This document shows, one piece after another, positions 33,541-44,831 of a stretch of DNA of 64,000 nt. The translations under genes and the position numbers were made by a program. A model generated the notes under the pieces. It saw nothing but the letters and a program-made list of their open reading frames with translations. It searched no databases and was not told where the DNA came from. The stretch is from Pleurodeles waltl (taxonomy: Eukaryota > Chordata > Amphibia > Caudata > Salamandridae), in NCBI RefSeq assembly GCF_031143425.1, contig NC_090447.1:134125106-134189105 (forward strand), read 5' to 3'. Position 1 is the stretch's first letter. Each line of letters begins with the position of its first letter.

Positions 33541-35356
33541 TCACGGGGCTGGTGGCGGTGGTTGCAGCGGCGTGCTGGTGATGGAGGTAGTGGCTGAGGA
33601 TGTAGTGCATGCAGGTGTGAGTGGAGATGAGACAGGGAGGGAGGAGGAGGACGTGGAGGAGGGGGACACAGCGGAGGCAGTGGATGTTGGCATGTCTGCA
33701 TGGGGATGGTGCTTGTGTGAGTGCTTGTGGGATGTGTGGTGCTTATGTTTGCCATGTCCAATGTTGTGTGTTGATGAGTGTGCATGCTGGTCTGATGGTG
33801 TGCTTCGGATAGGCTGAGGTACAGGGGATTGGCTCTGGGTGGAGGAAGTTGGAGGGGGGAGGCTGGACACAGGGACAATGGCTGCCATCAGTGCTGAGGC
33901 CATAGCCGGAAATGCTCTCTGTTGGGCCGTCTGCCCAGAATGAATGCCCTCCAGGTATGCATTTGTTTGCTGCAAATGCCTCTCAACACCCTGGATGGCA
34001 CTCAAAATGGTAGATTGCTCAACAGTGAGGGATCTCAGGAGCTCAATAGCCTCCTCACTGAGGGCAGCAGGGCTGACTGGGGCAGGGCCTCAGGTGCCTG
34101 GGGCGAAGGAGATGCCCACCCTCCTGGGTGAGCAGGCACGGGACACATGCTGAGGGGATGCTGGGAGGGTGGTGCTGGTAGGGGGGGTTGCGGCTGTACA
34201 TGTTGATGCGGTGGGCACAGAGGTGCCCTCCACTGCAAGGGAGCTCCCATCAGAGGAGGAGTCGATATTGCTGTCACTGGTTTAAGCTCCTGTCCCCGTC
34301 ATGGAGCTCCCCTCGCCCTCCGTCCCACTGGTGCCTTCAGACTCTGTTGCGTCACCCTCCAGGGCCATGTGGGATGCAGCTCCCTCCTGCTCCGGTGCCA
34401 CTGCTCCTCCGCCAGATGATGCTAATGCACGCAAGAACAGGGTGACAAAACAAAAAGGGGGGAAGACAGAAGCTACACATGGTCAGTGCATGCAACACCA
34501 CTACCGTTGGCGGACACAACACACAGGGAGCAACCCTATGCACTAAGCCATGCACTAACAGTGCAGGGGAAAAGCACATGCCCAAGGGGGGCTCTGTCTA
34601 GACCCATTTCATGCATAGCTGGCATCCATGGGAGCCTGACTAGGTGTAGAGGACAAATGCCACCTTTGGGGTCGCACTGGGAATGAGGCTGCAAAACAAT
34701 GGATCTACCTTTGCTCGTATGCCCTTGCCTAGGGAACCCACAGGCCATCCCCCCACCCAGACACCTTGTCAAGTGCGCAGAGTCAGCTGAATGAGAGTGT
34801 ACTCACCCCCTTGTGGCTGCTGTGATGCCCTCAACAGCGTACATCAGGGGGGTCATGGTGCAACGGGCACCCCTTCCACGTTGGGAGGCCATCCCCAGCT
34901 GGGCCTCCGCCATCTTCTTGCTCCAGCGTTGCAGGTCCTCCCATCTTTTCCGTCAGTGGGTGCTCCGTCTATGGTAGACCTCCCGGGTCCACACTTCCTT
35001 GGCGATGGCAGGCCAAATCCCCTTCTTCTGGTGGGCGCCGACCTAGAGGAAAAGTGAAGTAATAATGGATGTTACTATCCAGTACAGTTCTTCTCACGCA
35101 TTGCCTAAAAACCTCTCACCCTGGCCCAGACATACATACACACACACTATCCTCACTTGCTGGCCTGTCCCCCCCCCTCCCTCTTCCATCTAAGACACTC
35201 CATACAATCATGTGCCGTCCACCATGCTCACAGTGTACTCACCTGTTTGTCTGGAGGACCGTACAGTTGCGTGTACTGGGGGAGGACCCCATCCACTAGT
35301 TTCTACAACTCCTCCGAAGTGAGGGCAGGGGCCCTTTCCCCAGACACTGTAGCCAT
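33541..35356 (-). pseudogene. SANT-2 protein of element D, inactivated
   Basis: Exon 1 (35,356-35,243, 114 nt as in A and B) has a TAG where B has the GAG of LEKL. Exon 2 (about 35,043 to 34,805) keeps HQKKGIWPAIAKEV and RKRWEDLQRWSKK but has a TGA and a deletion near its end. Exon 3 starts at 34,421 and keeps LSEEAIELLRSLTVEQSTIL and LEGIHSGQTAQQRA before a His/Ser/Thr/Pro-rich tail ending at 33,541. It retains the six-C run that B lost. Comparison of the three copies defines the exon structure well even though none is intact. Confidence 0.78.
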
Positions 35357-35429
35357 TGTCGCTTCCAGACACCGGTCACAGCAGCACTTGCAGTGTAGGT
35401 CCTCTCCTGTTGAAGGTCAGGTATCAAGT

Positions 35430-35800
35430 GAGTGAACAGTTAGAAAATGGCGGCAACGTCCGCAGCAGTGCGTACCGTCACCGCTGGCATACATCGTCAT
35501 TGGCTCCTGGAACCCAGAGGGCCCAATGTTAACCAATGCTGAATTATGCTGCGGTCTTCGACCGCCTATCGCGACTGTGTACAACGCCAGCCCAGTTACC
35601 TCATTTCTCCTTGTCCCACTTTACAGGTCAGGCAATCGCCATTTCAGGGGGCCACATGGCAGGCCAAATAACTGTGTCACATCTATTTAGGCCAGGAATA
35701 AGGACAGACAAAGGCACATAGAGAAATTGTTACGTTTTTGCAAAACAGCATTGTGATACTTAAGTGTTGTATGACCCTCTGATCAACGTTCTCCTCCATA
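35430..35800. promoter_or_regulatory. Internal promoter-like region, element D
   Basis: GC-rich words (GGCGGCAACGTCCGCAGCAG, CGCTGGCATACATCG) and CCAAT/ATTGG boxes (about 35,498 and 35,533) lie between SANT-2 exon 1 and nuclease exon 2, at the same place as in A and B. Confidence 0.45.
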
Positions 35801-37352
35801 GGGCACATCCGCTGGGGCAGGTGATGAGATGTGGGCATCCTCCGGTGTACAGACCCCTGGTGGACCTGTCAACAATGGAAGAGAGACACATAATTATCAC
35901 TTACAGACTTGATCGTGCAACAATCCAGGAACTGTGTGCCCAGTTGGAGCCAGACCTGATTTCAGCTATCCGCCATCCCACAGGAATACCCCCTCTAGTG
36001 CAGGTCCTGTCTGTAGTCCATTTCCTAGCCAGTGGGTCTTTTGAAACAACAGTGGCCATGGCATCAGGGATGTCCCAGCCAAGGTTCTTTAACGTGTTGT
36101 CCAGAGTGTTGTCTGCCCTGCTGAAACACATGCGCAGCTACATTGTATTCCCTCAAGTGGAGGATTTGCCCACAGTGAAAGGTGACTTCTATGCCCTGGG
36201 ACATATCCCCAACATCATTGGTGACATTGAAGGTACACATGTGGCATTTTCTCCCCCCACTGCAGGAATAAATAGGTGTACAGAAACCGGAAAAGCTACC
36301 ATTCTATGAATGTGCAGGTGGTGTGTTTGCAGACCAGTAAATCTCCCATGTGAATGCCAAGTATCCTGGCTCAGTACATGACACTTACATTTTGAGGAAT
36401 AGCAGCATCCCTTATGTGATGGGCCAACTCCAGAGGCACCGTGTGTGGCTAATAGGTGAGCCTAAAGTTCCCACACAGTTTCAATTGCTGTCTGGGTATG
36501 GTAGATTCCCTAATGTTTGGAGGATGTCTAACAGTTGTCCCTCGATATTTGCAGGTGACTCAGGTTACCCCAACCTGTCATGGCTACCTACCCCAGTGAG
36601 GAATCCCAGAACAAGGGCAGAGGAACGCTACAATGAGGCACATGGGTGAAGTAGGAGGATAATAGAGTGCACCTTCAGCCTCCTGAAGGCCGGATTCCGG
36701 TGCCCCCGTCTGACAGGTGGATCCCTATACTACTCACCGAAGAAGGTGTGCCAGATAATCGTGGCATGCTGTATGTTGCACAACCTGGCTTTGCAACACC
36801 AGGTGCCTTTTCTGCAGGAGGATGGGCATGATGGTGGTCTTGTGGCAGCTGTGGAGCCTGTGGACAGTGAAGAAGAGGAGGCAGAAGAAGAAGATGTAGA
36901 CAACCGAAACAACATCATCATGCAATACTTCTAGTGAGACACAGGTAAGAAGATGGAACTGCTTCCCAGATCTCATACTATTGTAGGACCTAGCATAAGT
37001 CTGCCTTTTTACCTCTGTGTATGGACCCTGACTTGTCACTTTGGCTTTCCATTTCACAGATCTGGGTCCCAATTTGTGCCCTCTGCTATGTTTACTCCTG
37101 GCCTACAGCTGTGTAACATTGGTATGTGAACAAGTACATTGACATTGCTATATTCCAGAGATTTTGCAATTACACATTTGTGAAAGCACAGACTGACTCC
37201 AGATTGATTTGTGATGCAAGGGTGTTTATTTCTGTGCAAATAAGTGGAGGGGGGTGTGAAATGGGCTGGGGTGATGGTGGAGGAATGTCCATGGCAGAGT
37301 CCAGTCTCTTGGTCTCACAGGTGCATTGTCCAATGGGGCATAGGAAGTGGAG

Positions 37353-38944
37353 CTATGGCAGTTTAAGGTGGAAAGGGTGACAAAGTGGGACAGAAAGGTG
37401 ACATTCAGGAGGTCTATATTTCCTGGCGGGGGTCTTGGCAATGTTCTCTGTCTTGTTCCTGGATCTCAGGGACCGTTTGCGGGGTGGTTCTCCTTCTGCA
37501 GCGAGTGGGGTGCTGGTGGCCTGTTGGTGCTGTGGTGGTCCCTCCTGTCCACTAGTGCCGGCAGAGGTGGAGGGCTGTTCATCATCCAGGCAGGTGTCAG
37601 GGCCCCGTTTGTGTCCCACTGTGTCCATCATGGTGTTGAAAAGGTCTGCCAGCACCCCTGCAATGGTGACCAGGGTGGTGTTAATGGACTTCAAGTCCTC
37701 CCTGATCCCCAGGTAGTGTTCCTCCTTCAGCCGCTGTGTCTGCTGAAACTTGGCCGGTACCGTGCCCATGGTCTCCTGGGAATGGTGGTAAGCTTCCATG
37801 ATGTTGGAGAGTGTCTTGTGGAGTGTCGGTTCCCTAGGCCTGTCCTCCCCGTCGCAACGTAGTCCTCCCAGCTTTCCTGTTATCCTGTGCCTCTGCCCCC
37901 TAAACCGTGTGCCCACCGCCACTGACCCCAGGTCCCTATTTGTCTTGGGTTGGTGGGTTTGCCTGGGGTCCCTGTAGTGGTGGACACACTGCTGATTGAC
38001 GTGTCCTGGGGACAGAGGGATGGGCCTGCTGGGTGGGTGCTGTGGCTTTGTTTCCTGAGGGGGAGGCTCTGTGGTGGTTTGGGACTGTGTAAGGGGAACT
38101 GACTGTCCCGAGGTCCCTGATGGGCCGGGCTGGTCATCTTGATCCAGATGTGCAGAGCTGCTGTCATCACTTTGGGCCTCTTCTGTGGGGGGACTGGATA
38201 TGTTTGGCTCCTCCTGTCCGGTGACGTTGGGTAGGGGTCCTGTTGAGTTGTAAATGCATAGTTTTAGTATCTGTGTGTGCCATCTTGTGCATTGGGTGAG
38301 GTACCCTCTACTCCTGTGCTTGCGTCATTGTGTTAGCCCTTTTGTGATAGTTGGTTTGGGGTCTGTGTGGGTTTCTGTACTGGACATGCTTTGGTAATGG
38401 TGGTCCATGCATAGGTGTTGCATGCAGGGCCTTGGTATTGAGATGTGTGGGTTGTGATAGTGGGACATATAGAGATGATGGTGTGATGGGGTGAGGGCAA
38501 GGGTAGGGGTATGTGATGGCATGCAGGTGGGGTGGGGGGGATGAAGTAGTTAAGATATGACTTACCAGAGTCCAGTCCTCCTGCTACTCCTGCGAGGCCC
38601 TCAGGATGCATTATTGCCAAGACTTGCTCCTCCCATGTTGTTAGTTGTGGGGGAGGAGGTGGAGGTCCACCACCAGTCCGCTGTACAGCAATCTGGTGTC
38701 TTGATACCACGGAACGTACCTTCCCCCGTAGGTCGTTCCACCTCTTCCTGATGTCATCCCGTGTTCTTTGATGCTGTCCCACTGCGTTAACCCTGTCGAC
38801 GATTCTCCACCATAGCTCCATCTTCCTTGCAATGGATGTCTGCTGCACCTGTGATCCGAAGAGCTGTGGCTCTACCCGGATGATTTCCTCCACCATCCAC
38901 CTGAGCTCCTCCTCTGAAAACCTGGGTTGTCTTTGAGGTGCCAT
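37353..38944 (-). CDS. NAIF1-like: NAIF1-like Myb/SANT protein of element D, apparently intact
   Basis: Exon 1 (38,944-38,566, 379 nt) starts MAPQRQPRFSEEELRWMVEE and encodes the Myb/SANT domain at about residues 8-95 with VEPQLFGSQVQQ, ELWWRIVDRVNAVGQ and RKRWNDLRGKVRS, then GGGPPPPPPQLTTWEEQ. Exon 2 (38,239-37,353) has no stop: a Ser/Thr/Pro-rich middle, a helical coiled-coil segment (KFQQTQRLKEEHYLGIREDL), and a basic tail RKRSLRSRNKT. Splice sites are GTAAGT and AACAG. The total is about 420 residues, slightly longer than B because the usual stop after ARK is lost. AATAAA on minus at 37,230-37,225. Known Harbinger Myb-like proteins carry the nuclease to the nucleus and to terminal repeats; this copy could still do so in trans. 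Confidence 0.85.
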
Positions 38945-39538
38945 GATGTGGTGTGGGTGATGTGTGAGGTGCTGTCTGTTCTGATGTGTGGGGGGATGTG
39001 TTGGTGTGTGTTGTTTGAGGTGCATGGATGTTGTATAAGTGATAGTGTTGTGTGTCTGTGGATACTGGTGTTGTGTTAGCTAATCTCTCTCTCTGGCCTT
39101 CTTTGAAATCTTTGGTTGTAAGGGTTTGTGGGTAATGTGGGTTTGCGCTTTATAGTGTTGTGGGTGTGTGGGTGTGGTGTGTGTATGTGTATCAGGTGTA
39201 TGTATTTCAAATTGTCCAATGTAGTTGTGGTTTGTAAATGTGTGTGTATTTTGAGCGGGGCGGTCTGTACCGCCAATGGATTACCACAGTTGAAAGACCG
39301 CCACGTTGATTCATGGGTCGTGATAGTGTGGACGTATTCTTGTTGGCATGACGGTGTAGGTTTTGGTATCGCCAGTTTATCACTGAACTTTGGTGTGGCT
39401 GACTTGTGTGGGTGTCTGTATTGTGGTGGATGTGGGTCGTAATACCTGTAGCGGAATTACGCCGCCGCAACGGTATGTTGGCGGTCTTCAGCACGGCAGA
39501 AAGCGGGATTTACTGCCAAGGTTGTAATGAGGGCGATA

Positions 39539-40170
39539 GACTGGTGCGTCTGTCACATATTATGACTAAATTCATTAAGTGCTGAGTGTATGCCGTCATG
39601 GAAGGTTGTTGGGTGGGTGGGTTGTGGGTTCATTTAGAGCTGCAGACATGTTTTGGGATGTGATGGATGGACAATTTAAATGGTTTCATGATTATTGATA
39701 TGACATTCATGTGCATGACAGTTGTTCTTCGTGGATCTTCATCTTCTACAAACATCAGTTGTTTAATCTGGGAGTAAAATTTTAGAAACACTTTAAAACT
39801 GTATGATGGGTCAATGCAGTCCCTCTGTGTAGTTTATTTGCCCATTGTGGTATATTATAAGTAGTCCAGTGTTGAGTCATCTCTCCTGTACCCAGGTGTT
39901 GCAGAGGTGGTTTGACCACACACCAGATTTGTTGCTGCATCATTGCATTAGCGCATGGTCAAAATAGTTATACACACAATGCAGGGGGCAACAAGGGAGT
40001 AGAATTAGGTAGTAATTTGTGTAAAGGTATCTTACACATACCCTTTGATGGTGGTCTTGCACTTTATGTGTCATTTCACTGACTTACTTTTGACACACAC
40101 TGTGTATGGCAGGGCTGTGTCAGACAAGTAGTGCAAGCCACACGTCAGTGTACCATGATGTGCAGTGACA
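39539..40170. other. Non-coding part of element E
   Basis: No gene seen. It continues E sequence between D and F. Confidence 0.4.
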
Positions 40171-40194
40171 TTAAACCATTGACTGCACTCCCCT

Positions 40195-40485
40195 GCCCTA
40201 TTATCTACTAGGGACTTAGAAGTCGATTGGTTTCAGCCATACCCACTTTATCCTAGGACTTAGTGGTTAATTGGTGTTAGTCTTGCCCTATTATCTACTA
40301 GGGACTTACAGGTTAATTGGTGTCAGTCTTACCCATCATCTCCTGGGGCTTAGTGGTGAATTGGTATTATCTACTAGGGACTTACAGGTTGATTGGTGTC
40401 AGTCATACCCATTATCTCCTGGGGCTTAGTGGTGAATTGGTTGTAGTCATGCCTTATTGTCTACTAGGGACTTATAGGAAATTGT
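40195..40485. repeat. 73-bp minisatellite in element F
   Basis: About four units alternate CTACTAGGGACTTACAGGTT with CTCCTGGGGCTTAGTGGTGA, each followed by AATTGGTGTCAGTC-like sequence. The spacing between two well-aligned units is about 73 bp. Confidence 0.8.
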
Positions 40486-40574
40486 GATATGTGGTTTTCA
40501 TGTCTTCCCTCTGTGCTGTTACACTTCATTAGTAGACTTTGGGACAGGGACATGTGTTGCACCAGGGATTGTTG

Positions 40575-41110
40575 TGTGTGTGTTTTGTTTGGGGTGGCAG
40601 CCCTTGGCAAGGGTCTCGCCCATGGAGGCACATTATTGATGGTCATTTCTGGCCCCCTAGGGGGCAGATCAGCCTATTTTTATTAGGCCCCTCTGCCCCC
40701 AAGGGTGCAGAAACCACTTAGTCACATGGGATTGTTGTGTGTGTTTTTTGTTTGGGGGCGACGGCCCCTTGGGCAAGGGTCACATGGGGTACATTACTGA
40801 TGGCCATTTCCGCTCCCGCTGGGGACAGATCAGTCTATTTATGTAAGGCCCATCTGCCCCCAAGGGGGCTGAAAGCACACTAGACACCAGGGAATAATTG
40901 TTTTAAAAAAGAGGGTGGGGTATGGCTATACCCCCATTCCAAATAAATGGGGACAAAGTTGTTCTGCCCACCGGGAGACAGATCGGGTAATTACCCCTGA
41001 TCCACTCCACGGGGGGCAGAAAGCACAATATATCCCAGGGAATTCAAAAACAAAAGGAGGGTTAGGCTCTGCCAGCCCAACTGAAGGGTTGACAGTCTTT
41101 CGGCCCCCCA
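40575..41110. repeat. Hairpin-rich repeat array in element F
   Basis: Two to three degenerate units of the type GGCAAGGGTC, GGGGGCAGATCAGCCTATTT and CTGCCCCCAAGG. This is the same array as in the three G copies but shorter and more diverged. Confidence 0.75.
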
Positions 41111-41639
41111 CAAAATAAAGCATCTAATCCCAATGGCAGAGGATATGTGATTCTTTTGGGTTTTGATTTTACATTTGGGTCCTGAGAGCCTGGCTAACTC
41201 CTAATATCGTTCCACTCGGAATGGTGAGTGGCTGCATTTTTTGGACTTTGGTACCCTGCCACCTAGAAAAACCTACCGGACCTAGACACGTCTGAAAACT
41301 AAACATCTGGGTGAGTCAAGGGTGGTGTGCTTCACATGCACCCCACACAATGTTCTTAGCCGCAATGCCCTGCAAACTTCAACTTTGCTTGAAATCACAC
41401 ATTTTCCCTACATTGTTCATTGTTGTGATGGAATCTGCAAAATTCCTGTCACCCATCATTGTTGCATCTATACCGATTCTGCCACACTTCTCAGCCTAAA
41501 AACTTTTTTTTTAAACTGCCCTTTTGGACCCCTTTTGGTTCCTCCTCAATTTTGACATGTTTATGGCCTTTTCCTGTCACAGGCACTTGGCCTACCTACA
41601 CAAGTGAGGTATCATTTTTAACAGGAGACTGAGGGGAAC

Positions 41640-42760
41640 GCTGGATGGAAGGAAATTGGTGTTGGTGCGGTGAGCCCACAGAGATTATTATTCTTTTTTT
41701 AGCTAATCTTGAGGTTTGCAGGGTATTCTGGGTAAGACAACACTGGGGGATCGAAGTAAGTCACACCTCCCTAGACGCCCTCGGGTCAGAAATGTCTGGG
41801 TTTGGTAGGTTTCCCTAGGGGTCTGCCGACCACAGGAGCAAAAGTGCAGGTGCCCCCTTGCAAAACAGGTAGTTTTGTAATAGATCATTTTGGTGTCTCC
41901 ATGTTGTGTTTTGGACCCCTCCCTGTTGCGCACACTAGGCCCACCCACAAAAGTGAGGTATCATATTTATCAGGAGATGTAGGGGAATGCTGGGTAGAAG
42001 GAAGTTTGTGCCTCCCCTCATTTTCCAGAACTTGGCAGCATTGAAATTTGAGGAAAAGGTGTTTTTAACCAAATTTTGAGGTTTCCAAAGGATTCTGAGT
42101 TACAGAATCCAGTGAGAGCCCCACAAGTCACCACATCCTGGATTCCCCTAGGTGTCTAGTTTTCAAAAATGCACATATTTGCTAGGTCTCCCTAGGTGCC
42201 AGCTAAGATAGAGGCCAAAATCCACATCTAGGCACTTTGCAAAAAATCCATCCATTTTCACTGGCAAAATGTGATGTGTTCACGTTGTGTTTTGGGGCAT
42301 TTGCTGCCGCAGACACTAGGCCTACCCACACAACTGAGGTACCATTTTTATTGGGGCATTTGGGAAAATGCTGGGTGGAAGGAAGTTTGTGGCTCCCCTC
42401 AGATTTCAGAACTTGCTATCATCAAAATGTGAGGAAAAAGTGTTTTTTTGACAAGTTTTGAGGTTTGCAAAGGATTCAGGGTAACAGAACCCGTTGAGAG
42501 CCCAACAAGTCACCCATCCTGGATTTCCCTAAGTGTCTAGTTTTCAAATATGTACAGGTTTGTAGGTTTTCCTGAGTGCCAGCTGATCTACAGCCCAAAA
42601 TCCACAGCTAGGCGCTTCCCAAAAAACACGTCAGTTTTCAATGTAAAAATGTGATGTGTCCATGTTGCGTTTTGGGGCGTTTCCTGTCGCGGGCACTAGG
42701 CCTACCCACACAAGTGAGGTACCATTTTTATCAGAAGACTTGCAGGAACACAGAACAGAA
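41640..42760. repeat. Roughly 380-bp tandem modules in element F
   Basis: GAGGTTTGCAAAGGATTCTG-like words begin at 41,712, 42,078 and 42,459 (spacings 366 and 381). Each is followed by a GTGTCTAGTTTTCAAA block and a GGCCTACCCACACAAGTGAG block. Three modules recur in G at 61,143-62,200. Confidence 0.8.
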
Positions 42761-43820
42761 GAACAAGGGTTATTGCCAATTGTCTTTCCTTACATGTTTT
42801 CCTTCCAAATGTAAGACAGTGTGTAGGAAAGAAGTCATTTTGAGAAATGCCCTGTAATTCACATGCTAGTATGGGGGCCCCGGAATTCAGAGATGTTCAA
42901 ATAACCACTGCTTCTAAACTCCTTATCTTGTGCCCATTTTGGAAATACATAGGTTTCCTGTGACCTATTTTCCACTCTTTATATTTTACCAAATGATTTG
43001 CTGTATACACAATATGTAATGAAAACCCATTGCAAGGTGCAGCTCATTTATTGGCTCTGTGTACCTTGGGTTCTTGATGAATCTACGAGCCCTATATATC
43101 CCAGCAACCAGAACGGTCCAGCAGATGTAACAGTATATTGTTTTGAAAAATCTGCAATGGCTGGAAAAAGTTACAGAAGAAAACGTAGACAGAAATGGCT
43201 GTTTTTTTCAACTCAATTTCAATATTCTTTTTATTTCAACTGTTACTTTCTATAGGAAAACCTTCAAAGATGTACACAAATGACCCCTTGCTGAATCCAG
43301 AATGTTATATACTTTCCAAAAATGTTTAGCCCTCTGGGATCCATCATTTGTTTCACACCCATTTTTGTCACTAACTGGAAGAAGGCTGAAAGCACACAAA
43401 ATAGTAAAAATGGGGTATGTCCCAGTAAAATGCCGAAACTGTGTTGAAAAATTTGGTTTTCTGATCCAAGTCTACCTGTTCCTGAAAGCTGGGAATATGG
43501 TGATTTTAGCATCACAAAGTCTTTGCTGTTGGTTCATGCAGGGAAAAAAAACGTGCTTTCTTCTGCAGCACTTTTTCCCCTGTTTCCCCCCAACCCCAAA
43601 TCTTAGCTGTATTTTGGCTAATTTCTTAGTCTACTCCAGGGGAACCCTCAAACTCTGGGTAACGTTAGAAACCCTAGGATGTTGGAAAGAAAGGACTCAC
43701 ATTTGTCGTGGTTAACTTATGTGGACAAAAAGTTATGGGGGTCTAAGCACAAACTACCCCAAATAACCAGAAAAAGGCTTGACACAGGAAGAGGAAAATC
43801 CCTGGCAGCGAAGGAGTTAA

Positions 43821-44831
43821 AATAGCTCCTCATTTTCCTCATCCACACTATCCACTTCCTTCATGCACGTAAAAGTATATGTCTTGACACAAAACTTGCT
43901 TATACAATTTTGTTCACATTCAGGACTATCTCTATTTGCTGTAGCATTTCCATTGTACCCATGAGAGGTGGCTGACCATGTACACAATTACAGACTTTAA
44001 CCAAAACACTTGTGCAGTCTGTGAGAGGGCTCCCTAAAGTGGCTGGGCCAGTTAAGTAGAGGAGTGTTTCATATGTCCTTTAAAATGTGTGAGTTTCACA
44101 TGTGTACTCCGAAACAACTGCAGCCAAAATTCTTTGTCAGATGTATAATGATTAGGGATAGCATGTATGATATTCTGACAGATATAGATGCAACATGCTT
44201 GTGGTTATATGTCTGAGTCTTGTGTTCCAAATGCATTTTTCCTTGGATTTGGAACATGAAATCTCATACTTTTACATACATGCAAGATGACTACTGACGT
44301 GTGTGAAATGGCTAGACTTTGAGGTGCTGTCTCTTCTGTATTTCAGTCACTACATGTTAGGCATATAGTTGCCACTTAGGGATGCATTGGTAGTTGTGAC
44401 TTGTGATGGTGCCAGTTAGACATAGATTTGTCACATAGCTCACAGTAACCCATTGATGCAGGCACTGACTGCTGCTGTCCTACCTTCTGCTAACCCATGG
44501 AGGGCAAACATCACTTGCATTTCAATATTTAATGCAGTCATTTTTCATTCTGACAGACTTGTGCGATTTGAATGTAGCTATGTGGTAGCTATGTTCAAAT
44601 GGCAGTGTATACATTTGACTTGCACATTTCTTCAGCAGTGAAGATTGTTTGTATGTTGGGAAATCTAGAGTGTGTGAGCCTTTGTCTACCAACATTTGCA
44701 GGCTTTCCAAGGTATGAGATTTGTGGATAGTTTATTGTTACATATTTATGTCTAACATTACTCCAAGATAATTGTGAGGAAAAGTGATTTATTTACAGCA
44801 ATGGTGCATAGTGAAAATATGTTGTCAATAT
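43821..44831. other. Non-coding part of element E
   Basis: No open frame with a recognisable domain. It follows the 3' end of the minus-strand nuclease and probably includes its 3' untranslated region and part of the E body. Confidence 0.4.

Larger units (their letters stand above)
32245..36934 (+). pseudogene. HARBI1-like: HARBI1-like nuclease of element D, inactivated
   Basis: Exon 1 (32,245-32,326) is 82 nt, one base shorter than in A and B, so the frame is shifted. Exon 2 (35,802-36,455) and exon 3 (36,555-36,934) flank a 99-nt intron with GTGAGC donor and TTTGCAG acceptor. The catalytic region reads GDIEGTH where B has GAIDGTH, so the first catalytic aspartate is glutamate. A frameshift follows at about 36,258, and a TGA (AHG-TGA) cuts exon 3. 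The tail is acidic and ends NIIMQYF. The long first intron again encloses SANT-2 in antisense. Confidence 0.85.
31918..39535. mobile_element. Harbinger element D (three-gene type), inside E
   Basis: The left end GGCCCTCATTACAACCCTGGCAG and inverted right end CGCCCTCATTACAACCTTGGCAG match, flanked by ATA (31,915-31,917 and 39,536-39,538). Layout and orientation equal element A: nuclease exon 1 at 32,245, SANT-2 on minus from 35,356, nuclease exons 2-3 at 35,802-36,934, NAIF1-like on minus from 38,944. The NAIF1-like gene is fully open; the other two are dead. Confidence 0.9.
40175..43816. mobile_element. Element F: old piggyBac-like non-autonomous element inside E
   Basis: TTAA lies at both edges (40,171-40,174 and 43,817-43,820). 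The right end reads, inward, CTCCTTCGCTGCCAGG, close to that of element G (CCCCTTCACTGCCAGG); the left end ACCATTGACTGCAC is a degenerate version. Inside are a 73-bp minisatellite, a short hairpin array and roughly 380-bp modules also present in G. No transposase frame is seen. TTAA duplication is diagnostic for piggyBac-type insertion; the assignment rests on this and on G. Confidence 0.65.
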
